7,932 nt of DNA from Thermoplasmata archaeon (GTDB lineage Archaea; Thermoplasmatota; B47-G6; B47-G6B; 47-G6), in assembly GCA_003663565.1 (NCBI GenBank), contig QMTT01000024.1, positions 1 through 7,932 on the forward strand, given 5' to 3'. A program made the position numbers and the translations under genes. The stretch's first letter is position 1; every line of letters begins with the position of its first letter. Under the pieces are notes generated by a model. The model searched no databases and was not told the origin of the DNA. It worked only from the letters and a program-made list of their open reading frames with translations. This document shows positions 1-6,238 of the stretch, one piece after another.

Positions 1-8
1 TACTCCAT
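1..8 (-). CDS. Possible start of the next operon gene, cut by the window edge
   Basis: An ATG lies at 8-6, one base past the TAG stop (12-10) of the DUF1667 gene. It is followed by GAG TA, so only Met-Glu and part of a third codon are visible. A GGAG lies about 10 bases upstream, inside the end of the DUF1667 gene. The tight spacing fits the rest of the operon, and a glycerol kinase or another redox subunit would suit the context, but nothing in the sequence identifies it. If the third codon is TAA or TAG, this is not a gene. Confidence 0.25.
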
Positions 9-9
9 T

Positions 10-375
10 CTAAACACGCTCCATGTCGCGTTCGGATATTACATCAACACCAAGGTTCGCGACATTTCTCACGATCACCTGACCTCGTTTCACGGGGGCA
101 CTAACAACTATGCCCCTTAAAGCGTCTATAACATCCTTTATCTTATCCTTCGGCACAGGCTCGGACGTCCTCACGGGAAGCCTTGGATACTTTGCTCCTA
201 TGATCCTCACAGTGCTCATGACCATACGCTTAGGGTTAAGGGCCTCGTCCCTTCCATATGATTCTCCTAAGGGGCATCCATGACCTGTAACGCTTATTTC
301 CTTGTTGTCGACTTCTACCCTTAACTTACATCCCTTGGGGCATCGAATACATATGACCTCAATGACGCGAGACAT
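10..375 (-). CDS. DUF1667 family small four-cysteine (probable Fe-S) protein
   Basis: This 121-residue protein belongs to the DUF1667 family, known as a partner of GlpA-like and NADH-oxidase-like flavoproteins in anaerobic bacteria and archaea. What is seen: an N-terminal CxxCxxxC (C9, C12, C16) and a fourth cysteine at C34 in a GHGCPLGESYGRDE stretch, followed by a conserved-looking NPKRMVMSTVRI segment. The four cysteines suggest an iron-sulfur cluster or, less likely, a zinc site. The rest (about 60-121) is a small alpha/beta region without a recognised motif. There is no signal peptide or membrane segment, so it should be cytoplasmic. The start is supported by a near-perfect SD (GAGGTGAT) 5 bases upstream, and the gene overlaps the end of the preceding flavoprotein by 17 bases. 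The electron-transfer role is inferred from the cysteines and context; the family assignment is firmer than the function. Confidence 0.9.
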   Translation of the reverse strand: MSRVIEVICIRCPKGCKLRVEVDNKEISVTGHGCPLGESYGRDEALNPKRMVMSTVRIIGAKYPRLPVRTSEPVPKDKIKDVIDALRGIVVSAPVKRGQVIVRNVANLGVDVISERDMERV

Positions 376-1606
376 CCACGATCACCTCATCAAGGCCCTC
401 AAGTATGTCCCTTGGGATCTCTATCCTCTCCATTGTTGATGGCCTCACATACCTCCTAAAGTATTCCTTTAGTATCTTTCCATTTGGACTCTTCACTTGG
501 ATTTTCACGTTCTCTGCTTCGATCCTAGGCCTGAAAAATACAATAACATCCCTGGAATCATCCCATTCGACCCTCTGAGGTGCTATAGGTCCTACAAGCT
601 CTCCCGGAGAGATCCTCACAGGTCTCTCTAGTCTCCTCTCATCTTCTAAGTATTTTCTCACGCCCTCCGATGCTATGTACGCAGTCTCTACCGCATCATC
701 CACGTAGTCGAATATCTGTACAAGGTTTCCAACGGCAAAGGTTCCTCTGACTGTCGTCTCGAAGAACTCGTTCACTTCCGGACCTCTAGTCCTTGGATCT
801 ATTCTTGCACCTATCTCCTCTAGGTTCGAAGCATAGGGAATTAGGCCCACAGAGAAAACTATCGTGTCACATGGATAGAATTCCTCTGTACCTGGTATGG
901 GGTTCCAGCGCTCGTCCACCCTGGCGAGGATTGCCCCTTTAACCCTGTCCCTTCCCACAATCTCCTTTACGGTAGTCCTAGGCCTATAGGGTATCCCGAA
1001 GTCCAAGATGCACTGTTGGACGTTCCTGGGAAGGCCTGCAAAGAACTCCTCAGGAAAGACCACCAAGATACTTTCCGCTCCTTCGAGGTACAAGTGCCTG
1101 GCGACGATCATGCCTACGTCCCCTCCGCCCACGATGAGTACCCTCTTGCCAGGGAGTATTCCATAGAGGTTCAGAAGCCTCTGGACCATGCCTGCAGTGT
1201 ATACCCCTGCAGGCCTCGTACCACCTATTTTTATCTCGAAGGGCGTTCTTTCTCTTGCTCCTAGAGCGTAAACTATTGCCCTTGCCCTTATCTCCTCGAT
1301 ACCTTTGGGGCTTATCGTAATGATCTCCTTGTACTCTCCGCGATCCTCCACGGACTTCACATACGTCTCCGTTATGGCCTCAACACCTAGCGATAATGCC
1401 TTCTCCATAAGATAGCCTGCGAACTCAGGGCCTGAAAGGGCTTTTTTCAGTATTTTAGTTCCAAAACCATCGTGGATGCACTGGTTCAGTATGCCACCCA
1501 GCTCTTCTTCCCTCTCTATGAGAAGTACATCAAGGCCCTTTTCCCTTAGCCCTATAGCCGCTGCAAGCCCTGAAGGCCCTCCTCCAATGACCACAGCGTC
1601 TCTCAT
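359..1606 (-). CDS. NADH-oxidase-like FAD/NAD(P)-binding oxidoreductase of the glycerol-3-phosphate oxidation cluster
   Basis: This 415-residue protein belongs to the pyridine nucleotide-disulfide oxidoreductase superfamily (Pyr_redox_2). Seen: an N-terminal FAD Rossmann motif GGGPSG (8-13) with the strand-ending acid at E31, a GGILNQCIHDGFG segment (37-49, Cys43) typical of this subfamily, ALGARERT (114-121), a second dinucleotide motif GGGDVG (160-165) for NAD(P)H, and the FAVGN motif (290-294) that contacts FAD. There is no CxxC redox-active disulfide, so it is not a thioredoxin reductase. Residues from about 330 to the end form an extra beta-rich tail. Relatives sit between glpA-like and DUF1667 genes and are often annotated NADH oxidase. 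Here it overlaps the upstream GlpA-like gene by 4 bases (ATGA) and the DUF1667 gene by 17. A strong SD (GGGGTGAGG) precedes the ATG. The likely role, inferred, is passing electrons from the dehydrogenase module to NAD(P)+ or another acceptor; the direction cannot be read from sequence. Confidence 0.9.
   Translation of the reverse strand: MRDAVVIGGGPSGLAAAIGLREKGLDVLLIEREEELGGILNQCIHDGFGTKILKKALSGPEFAGYLMEKALSLGVEAITETYVKSVEDRGEYKEIITISPKGIEEIRARAIVYALGARERTPFEIKIGGTRPAGVYTAGMVQRLLNLYGILPGKRVLIVGGGDVGMIVARHLYLEGAESILVVFPEEFFAGLPRNVQQCILDFGIPYRPRTTVKEIVGRDRVKGAILARVDERWNPIPGTEEFYPCDTIVFSVGLIPYASNLEEIGARIDPRTRGPEVNEFFETTVRGTFAVGNLVQIFDYVDDAVETAYIASEGVRKYLEDERRLERPVRISPGELVGPIAPQRVEWDDSRDVIVFFRPRIEAENVKIQVKSPNGKILKEYFRRYVRPSTMERIEIPRDILEGLDEVIVDVSRH
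381..388 (-). promoter_or_regulatory. Strong ribosome binding site of the DUF1667 gene
   Basis: On the minus strand this reads GAGGTGAT, a full-length match to the complement of the archaeal 16S rRNA 3' end, 5 bases before the ATG at 375. It lies inside the 3' coding part of the preceding gene. It fixes the start and suggests that this small subunit is translated independently and well. Confidence 0.75.
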
Positions 1607-3363
1607 TCTTCCTCACCCCTCACAATGCCATCGAAGAGCGGTCTCTCCTCTTTAAGCACGTCCTTAAGGCTTATGCCCAGCTCCCTCGCTATGATCTCTG
1701 CTATCCTAATGGTGCAGTAGCTCCCCTGACACTTCCCCATTCCTGCTCTTGTCCTACGCTTCACAGCATCCAGTGTGGTCGCTCCCCTCCTTATTGCCTC
1801 GACGATCTCCGCCTCTGAAACAACCTCACATGTGCACACTATACGCCCCCATCTGGGGTCTTCCTTTATCCTCCTTTCAAGTTCTTCTAAGCTCATCTCA
1901 GCAACTGAGGGTATGGGCTCTCTATATGGATTAAATTCCTCCTTCCTTTCAAGCTTGAGCCCCATCCTCCTGAGGTTCTCTATCGCGTACTCTGCTATGG
2001 CAGGCGCGGAGGCAAGCCCTGGGGACTGAATACCAGCAACGTGCAGGAAGTTCTTCACCCATATTGCTGGCCTTATTATGAAGTCCTCTGTGAACGTTGG
2101 GGCTCTCACGCCAGCGAAGTACCTTATGAGTTCTCCCTTTGGAAACTCCGGTATTATGTTCTTGTATTTTTCCAGGATTTCGTTTATTTCCTCCCTCTTC
2201 ACAGACGTGTCCTCCTTATCTGGGATTTCAACAGCTGTTGGCCCCCAGATGACGTTCCCGTGGATCGTGGGATTTATTCCTCCTCCCTTTGTCCTCTTGG
2301 GCATGGGAAATACTATCTCAGCGAGGCAATGTCTTATTAGGTGGCCTGTATCCCTCGAGAACAGAAGTTCGACACCCTTCCTTGGATGTATCGTGTACTC
2401 CCTAGCACCTGCGAGCTCTGCGACCTCATCAGCATAAACGCCTGCGGCATTGACAACATATCTGCAGAGGAACGTGCCTCGATTCGTCACGACGCCTCTT
2501 ATTATGTCACCTTCTTTTAAGAATCCAACGACCTCAGTCTTTAAGTATATGTCAACGCCGTTCTCCTTTGCATTCTCTGCAAGTGCTATCGTGACCTCAT
2601 ATGGATCCACGATGCCTGTGGATGGTATATAAACTGCGGCGACGGCATCCCTCGTGACATGAGGTTCGTATTCCCATATCTTCCTTCCCCTGAGGACTCT
2701 TATTCCTTTAACACCATTAAGTATCCCCTTGAGCTTTATTGCCCATGGAATCACGTACTTTAACGCTATCCAGTAAAGAGGTCCAGGAAGGTACTTCTTA
2801 TAAGCAGCGAGGGTCCTAGGGGTTATTATCCAGAGGCTTCCGACACGCTTGAACCTGAAGTTGAGTTCCCGAGCCCACTTTTCATACATGGCGTTTCCCT
2901 TCACATTTAGAACCCTCTTAAGAGATTTCCTTGGTGGAGCAACTCCTGGGTGGATCATCCCATTGTTGGCCTTTGAGGCTCCCGTGGCAACGTCTGTGCT
3001 CTTCTCCAAAAGTGCGACTTTAACCTTGTACTTTGAGAGCTCCCTAGCGATCCCGCAGCCTATCACGCCTCCTCCTATTATCACAACGTCATACTCTCCA
3101 ACGATCTTGTCCTTGTTCTCCTCGAATGTCCTCTTGCGTTTCTCCTCTTTTTTCCTCATCTCCTCCTCTGGATACCCCCTCCACTTAACCTTATTGACTA
3201 CGCCTTCAACGCCTTTCACACTTCCTACCTTGAGTCCAAGCTCAACCCAGTCCTCATAGCTGTTAACGGATCCATAGAGGAACACTATTCCATCCTTAAC
3301 CTCAAATTTAACGTCATATGGAAATTCTCTCAATACCCTTGCAATCCTACGCTCTAAGCTCAT
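1603..3363 (-). CDS. glpA: GlpA-like FAD-dependent (glycerol-3-phosphate type) dehydrogenase with N-terminal BON domain and C-terminal [2Fe-2S] BFD-like domain
   Basis: The 586-residue protein has three parts. Residues 3-62 look like a BON domain (RIARVLREF, then KDGIVFLYGSVNS, then VGSVKGVEGVVNKV), the small alpha/beta module of OsmY-type proteins. A very charged linker (about 64-88, EEEMRKKEEKRKR) follows. Residues 91-465 are a DAO-type FAD domain with GGGVIG (97-102), E120 at the end of the second strand, a NNGMIHPG segment (133-140), NAAGVYAD (305-312) and the late motif HVAGIQSPGLASAPA (441-455). The C-terminus carries CTC and a GKCQGSYC (C510, C512, C545, C550), the BFD-like [2Fe-2S] pattern of GlpA. 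The family oxidises sn-glycerol-3-phosphate to dihydroxyacetone phosphate, but other substrates are possible for DAO proteins. No signal or membrane segment is seen. The gene overlaps the Fe-S gene before it by 4 bases (ATGA), with GGGTGA 6 bases before the ATG. The BON fusion is the odd point. The symbol glpA is used by family resemblance, not proven function. Confidence 0.88.
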   Translation of the reverse strand: MSLERRIARVLREFPYDVKFEVKDGIVFLYGSVNSYEDWVELGLKVGSVKGVEGVVNKVKWRGYPEEEMRKKEEKRKRTFEENKDKIVGEYDVVIIGGGVIGCGIARELSKYKVKVALLEKSTDVATGASKANNGMIHPGVAPPRKSLKRVLNVKGNAMYEKWARELNFRFKRVGSLWIITPRTLAAYKKYLPGPLYWIALKYVIPWAIKLKGILNGVKGIRVLRGRKIWEYEPHVTRDAVAAVYIPSTGIVDPYEVTIALAENAKENGVDIYLKTEVVGFLKEGDIIRGVVTNRGTFLCRYVVNAAGVYADEVAELAGAREYTIHPRKGVELLFSRDTGHLIRHCLAEIVFPMPKRTKGGGINPTIHGNVIWGPTAVEIPDKEDTSVKREEINEILEKYKNIIPEFPKGELIRYFAGVRAPTFTEDFIIRPAIWVKNFLHVAGIQSPGLASAPAIAEYAIENLRRMGLKLERKEEFNPYREPIPSVAEMSLEELERRIKEDPRWGRIVCTCEVVSEAEIVEAIRRGATTLDAVKRRTRAGMGKCQGSYCTIRIAEIIARELGISLKDVLKEERPLFDGIVRGEEE

Positions 3364-4520
3364 GAACGGTCACCCATGGCGGCATATATTACGTCCACGA
3401 TGTCCAATACCTCTGCCCCAAGGTCCTCGAAAGTCTTCCTACAAGTCGGACATGCAGTAACTATCCTCTCAGCCTCCTCTATGAGCTCCTTTAGTCTATC
3501 TTCTCCTATCCTTCTCGATAAATCCCCATCCACGACGGAAAGCATACCCCCAGAACCACAACAGAAGGTCTCCTTCCCGTGTCTCCTCGGGACAAGAACC
3601 TCCAACCCTTGAACCTTGGAGAGTATGTTCTTTATTATGTCTGGCCTTTCTAACCCTATGGCAAGCCTACAAGGGTCGTGAACCACAAGCTTGTCCTCGA
3701 GCTTAAGCGTGGGGAGTCTATCAATGTTCTCAAGTATGAACTCCGATATGTGTAGCACCCTAGGATTGATCTTTATCCCATATCTCTCGTATACAACCCT
3801 GTAAGCATAGGCACATGAGGGGCACGATGTCACCACTAAAGACGCGTTGCTCGAATTTATCCTCTCGGCCTGTTTTCTAGCAAGCTCCTTGAAGAGGCTC
3901 ATGTCCCCAACGCCATAAGCTGGAAGACCACAGCATCCTTCATCTATTGTGAATGGATTGTAGCCAAGTGCCTCTATTATAGCCATGGTTCTTTCTGCAG
4001 TTCTTGGATAGTAGTGCATAATGGTACATCCCATGAGATACAGAACCTCACCTTTTTCCTTCTTAGGAACATTTTTAGGCTTTTCTCCGTATACATCTTC
4101 ATATTTCTTCAGGTTTTCAAGTACGCTTACAATGCTCTTAGGAGTCACTCCCTTAATCATAGCTTCCTCTTTCATGGGCCTTATTAGGTCTGCGACGGAG
4201 AAGCCAAAGGGACACCATACTGAGCACGCGTTACACGAGAGGCATATATAAAGGGGTTCAATGTTCTCCTCGCTCAGCTCTAGGAAGCCTTCCCTTATGA
4301 AGAGCGCTATCCTCGCTTTCCCAGCTGGCGAGGTGGTTTCCTTGCCATCCACAATGCTCACGGGACATGCGTGCCTACACATGTTAGGACATAAAGCACA
4401 TTTCATTAGGTCATCAGGTCCCCTGACCTTCCCACTGAGGTACCTTAAGAGAATCGGAGATGCCTTAAGGAGCTTCCATCCCCTTAACTCGTCCTTAAGC
4501 CAGTCCCACTTCCCGTGCAT
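3360..4520 (-). CDS. GlcF/GlpC/HdrD-type iron-sulfur oxidoreductase subunit (two 4Fe-4S sites, two CCG domains)
   Basis: This 386-residue electron-transfer protein has two N-terminal ferredoxin-like sites. The first is C41-x2-C44-x3-C48-x3-C52-P (one residue longer than the usual CxxCxxCxxxCP), and the second is the classical C93-x2-C96-x2-C99-x3-C103-P. Two cysteine-rich CCG domains follow: C165, C196-C197-G, C233PSC236, then C284, C320-C321-G, C357PTC360. This layout is that of glycolate oxidase GlcF, GlpC, lactate-utilisation LldE/LutA-type and heterodisulfide reductase HdrD/HdrB proteins. CCG domains bind unusual 4Fe-4S clusters in Hdr enzymes. No transmembrane helix is seen, so it is probably soluble or peripheral. 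It lies 11 bases after the FAD_binding_4 gene and overlaps the GlpA-like gene by 4. The SD GGGGGT directly abuts the upstream stop codon. It could serve the upstream flavoprotein (GlcD-GlcF type pair), the downstream one (GlpA-GlpC type pair) or both. Confidence 0.92.
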   Translation of the reverse strand: MHGKWDWLKDELRGWKLLKASPILLRYLSGKVRGPDDLMKCALCPNMCRHACPVSIVDGKETTSPAGKARIALFIREGFLELSEENIEPLYICLSCNACSVWCPFGFSVADLIRPMKEEAMIKGVTPKSIVSVLENLKKYEDVYGEKPKNVPKKEKGEVLYLMGCTIMHYYPRTAERTMAIIEALGYNPFTIDEGCCGLPAYGVGDMSLFKELARKQAERINSSNASLVVTSCPSCAYAYRVVYERYGIKINPRVLHISEFILENIDRLPTLKLEDKLVVHDPCRLAIGLERPDIIKNILSKVQGLEVLVPRRHGKETFCCGSGGMLSVVDGDLSRRIGEDRLKELIEEAERIVTACPTCRKTFEDLGAEVLDIVDVIYAAMGDRS

Positions 4521-4531
4521 TAAAATACCCC

Positions 4532-5950
4532 CTAAAGGTTCATGTTTCCTGGGTTCATCACATGTCTTTCATCCAAAGCCTCCTTTATCCTCCTCAAGAC
4601 CTCTATGGCCTTGTCAAGCTCTTCAGGAAGCCATTTCCTACGCTGTCTCCCTATCCCATGATGATGACTTATGCTTCCCCCGCTCTCGAGTGTTGCCCTC
4701 ATTGCCGCGTCCCAGACGGACTCGTAGTATTCAAATGGATCTCCCCTTGGAACGCCTGCAAAGGTGAAGTAGAAGCACACGCCCTGTGGGTAGAAGTGCG
4801 ACGCATGGGCAGAAGCAAACAGGGTACCATTCACGTTCATCATGGCCTTTCGAACGTTTTCGTAGAGTCTAACAGCGTTACTCCACCTCGAGCTGACCTC
4901 TATTGTGTCAAATACCACACCTAAAGGAGCGAACTCTGAGGCCTCCTTTACGTCAAACCTGGTCTTGAGCCAATGCTCTACGGGCTCCTCTCCTAAAGGC
5001 CTTCCTTGGAACTCCTCCTCCACTATTTTCCTCTCAGCTTCAACGACGTTCTTATCGCCCTCTAAGATCATCACAGTCATGATTTTCCCATAGGCCTCAT
5101 CGAACATGTAGAAGTGCCTTTTCGTCTCAATCTCGTCGTATATTCTCACCACTGCAGGCTTTGCACCCCTTCTAAGGATTCTCCTCACAGATTCAAGGGC
5201 ATCATTGAGGCTCTCAGAGACGAATGAGACCATCACCCTCTCTTCTGGCATTGGCCATATCTTAAGCCACGCCCTCGTCACAATGCCAAATACTCCCTCG
5301 CTCCCTATGAACAGCCTTCTCAGATCTGGACCCGTGGCCGTCCTAGGATGGGGAGGGAGGTCCACGATATCGCCCCAAGGAAGTACCACTTCGAGACCAA
5401 GGACCATGTCCTCTATGCCGCCGTACTTTGTGGAGAACTGTCCAGTGGCCTTAGTTGCGATCCATCCTCCAACTGTCGAAGGATACAAGGACTGTGGAAA
5501 GTGTCCAAGCGTATATCCCTTGCTTTCCAAGTACTTCTCGAGATAATAACCGTTCACTCCAGCACCTGCTTCCACGATGAGATCCTCCTCGTTTAGAGCT
5601 ACGTCACGGATTCTCTTCAGGTCAACGACAATCCCTCCCCCCTCTGGAACAGTCCCTCCTAGAACTCCTGAACCCCCTCCGTAAGGATATACCGGAACAT
5701 TGAGCTCATAGGCAGTCCTTACGACGAGTTGAACTTCTTCAGTACTCTCCGGCCATACGACTGCATCTGGAAGTGCGGGAACCTCGCCCTTTATGAGCCA
5801 ATGGAGCGTTATAGGCCAGTAATCGTGACTATAAGACACTAGATCCACTTCTCTCGTTGAGATCTTTTCCCCTAACGACTCTTTGAGAATTTCTATTGTT
5901 CTCTCGATGTTCTCGGGTCTTCCGACTTTCATCTTCTCTGAGATCCTCAA
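4532..5950 (-). CDS. FAD_binding_4 family dehydrogenase/oxidase, GlcD-like with alkyl-DHAP-synthase-type active-site signature
   Basis: From the TTG at 5950 this is a 472-residue VAO/PCMH-family flavoprotein. Seen: PDAVVWPESTEEV (61-73), the FAD pyrophosphate loop YPYGGGSGVLGG (88-99), STVGGWIATKATGQ (158-171), TGPDLRRLFIGSEGVFGIVT (206-225) and a C-terminal FAD-oxidase_C domain with SHHHGIG (428-434) and NPGNMNL at the end. The HHHGIG motif and following RQRRKW resemble alkyldihydroxyacetonephosphate synthase (AGPS) more than GlcD, which usually has a GEHGIG motif. Known reactions in the superfamily are oxidation of 2-hydroxyacids (glycolate, D-lactate) and ether-bond formation; its substrate is unknown. 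The Fe-S/CCG gene 11 bases downstream argues for a dehydrogenase with an Fe-S partner. Start choice: the frame stays open to an ATG at 6121, but residues before 5974 look like translated intergenic DNA. The TTG at 5950 has GAGGGGTG 7 bases upstream. ATG 5932 (466 residues, GAGG upstream) and ATG 5974 (480 residues, no SD) are alternatives. Confidence 0.88.
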   Translation of the reverse strand: MRISEKMKVGRPENIERTIEILKESLGEKISTREVDLVSYSHDYWPITLHWLIKGEVPALPDAVVWPESTEEVQLVVRTAYELNVPVYPYGGGSGVLGGTVPEGGGIVVDLKRIRDVALNEEDLIVEAGAGVNGYYLEKYLESKGYTLGHFPQSLYPSTVGGWIATKATGQFSTKYGGIEDMVLGLEVVLPWGDIVDLPPHPRTATGPDLRRLFIGSEGVFGIVTRAWLKIWPMPEERVMVSFVSESLNDALESVRRILRRGAKPAVVRIYDEIETKRHFYMFDEAYGKIMTVMILEGDKNVVEAERKIVEEEFQGRPLGEEPVEHWLKTRFDVKEASEFAPLGVVFDTIEVSSRWSNAVRLYENVRKAMMNVNGTLFASAHASHFYPQGVCFYFTFAGVPRGDPFEYYESVWDAAMRATLESGGSISHHHGIGRQRRKWLPEELDKAIEVLRRIKEALDERHVMNPGNMNL

Positions 5951-5957
5951 GACTATG

Positions 5958-5965
5958 CACCCCTC
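5958..5965 (-). promoter_or_regulatory. Ribosome binding site supporting a TTG start at 5950
   Basis: The minus strand reads GAGGGGTG, ending 7 bases before a TTG codon at 5950. That spacing matches the SD sites of the other operon genes. The ATG at 5974 lies upstream of this site and so cannot use it. The ATG at 5932 has its own weaker GAGG about 12 bases upstream. The site favours TTG, but only comparison of homologue N-termini or N-terminal peptides would settle it. Confidence 0.5.
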
Positions 5966-6001
5966 TGTTGACATTAACGTTCTTCTTATTTGAGGATTTA
6001 T

Positions 6002-6010
6002 GAATAAAAA
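6002..6010 (-). promoter_or_regulatory. Candidate TATA box of the five-gene redox operon
   Basis: The minus strand reads TTTTTATTC in an A/T-rich stretch (TTTAACATTTTTATTCATAA). An archaeal start site about 25 bases downstream would fall near 5980, giving a leader of roughly 30 bases that includes the SD at 5958-5965. The match to a TATA box is moderate and the upstream BRE element is not clear. A second TATA-like CTTATACTC lies near 6135-6143 and would give a much longer leader. Confidence 0.4.
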
Positions 6011-6019
6011 TGTTAAAGA

Positions 6020-6038
6020 AATCTTACGGTCAATCTTA
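6020..6038 (-). repeat. Two direct copies of a 7-bp motif just upstream of the operon TATA box
   Basis: TAAGATT occurs twice on the minus strand (6038-6032 and 6026-6020), 12 bases apart start to start, directly upstream of the candidate TATA box. The position would suit an activator or repressor site, but the motif is short and A/T-rich, and chance is a real possibility. Confidence 0.25.
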
Positions 6039-6204
6039 GTGGGGTGTTCCTGTAAAAAGGCTAGGGAAACAGAAGATCTAATGCGTGTGTTCCACCAAGT
6101 TATCAACATTGCATAAGTCATTCTTGGTATCCTGAGTATAAGAACTACTAAAAAGCTAAAAGACTCTTCATTGGCTTAGTGTTCATCAAATCTCGAATAA
6201 AATT

Positions 6205-6214
6205 GAAAAAAGAA
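6205..6214 (-). terminator. T-rich terminator-like tract after the MscS gene
   Basis: The minus strand reads TTCTTTTTTC about 25 bases after the TAA stop of the MscS gene. A second T-rich tract (CTTTTAGCTTTTTAG) follows at 6162-6148. No strong hairpin precedes either, but archaeal RNA polymerase commonly terminates at plain T-tracts. The tracts separate the MscS unit from the redox operon. Confidence 0.5.
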
Positions 6215-6238
6215 CAACTCTTTAATGGAATTACTTCT

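Larger units (their letters stand above)
5951..6238. other. Intergenic region between the MscS gene and the redox operon
   Basis: This stretch is A/T-rich compared with the genes around it. Reading leftwards it holds T-tracts just after the MscS stop (6206-6211, 6151-6160), then the candidate promoter and the SD of the FAD_binding_4 gene. The frame of that gene is open back to 6121, but the conceptual extension has no FAD-domain similarity that I recognise. I see no tRNA, convincing small gene or riboswitch here. Confidence 0.6.

Noticed and set aside
1016..3259. Several plus-strand open frames of 60-136 codons inside the two flavoprotein genes
   Set aside because: They lie antisense to genes with clear family motifs, have no recognisable domains, are Ser/Pro/Leu-rich as expected of antisense frames, and have no convincing SD.
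4244..4254. TATA-like ATATATAAAGG on the plus strand
   Set aside because: It falls inside the coding sequence around the second 4Fe-4S motif (Leu-Tyr-Ile-Cys codons), with no plus-strand gene downstream.
4261..4767. Plus-strand 168-codon frame across the junction of the Fe-S and FAD_binding_4 genes
   Set aside because: It is antisense to two well-supported genes and its translation shows no domain or plausible composition.
5951..6121. N-terminal extension of the FAD_binding_4 protein to an ATG at 6121
   Set aside because: The extra residues show no family similarity, the DNA is A/T-rich and contains the likely promoter, and no SD precedes that ATG.
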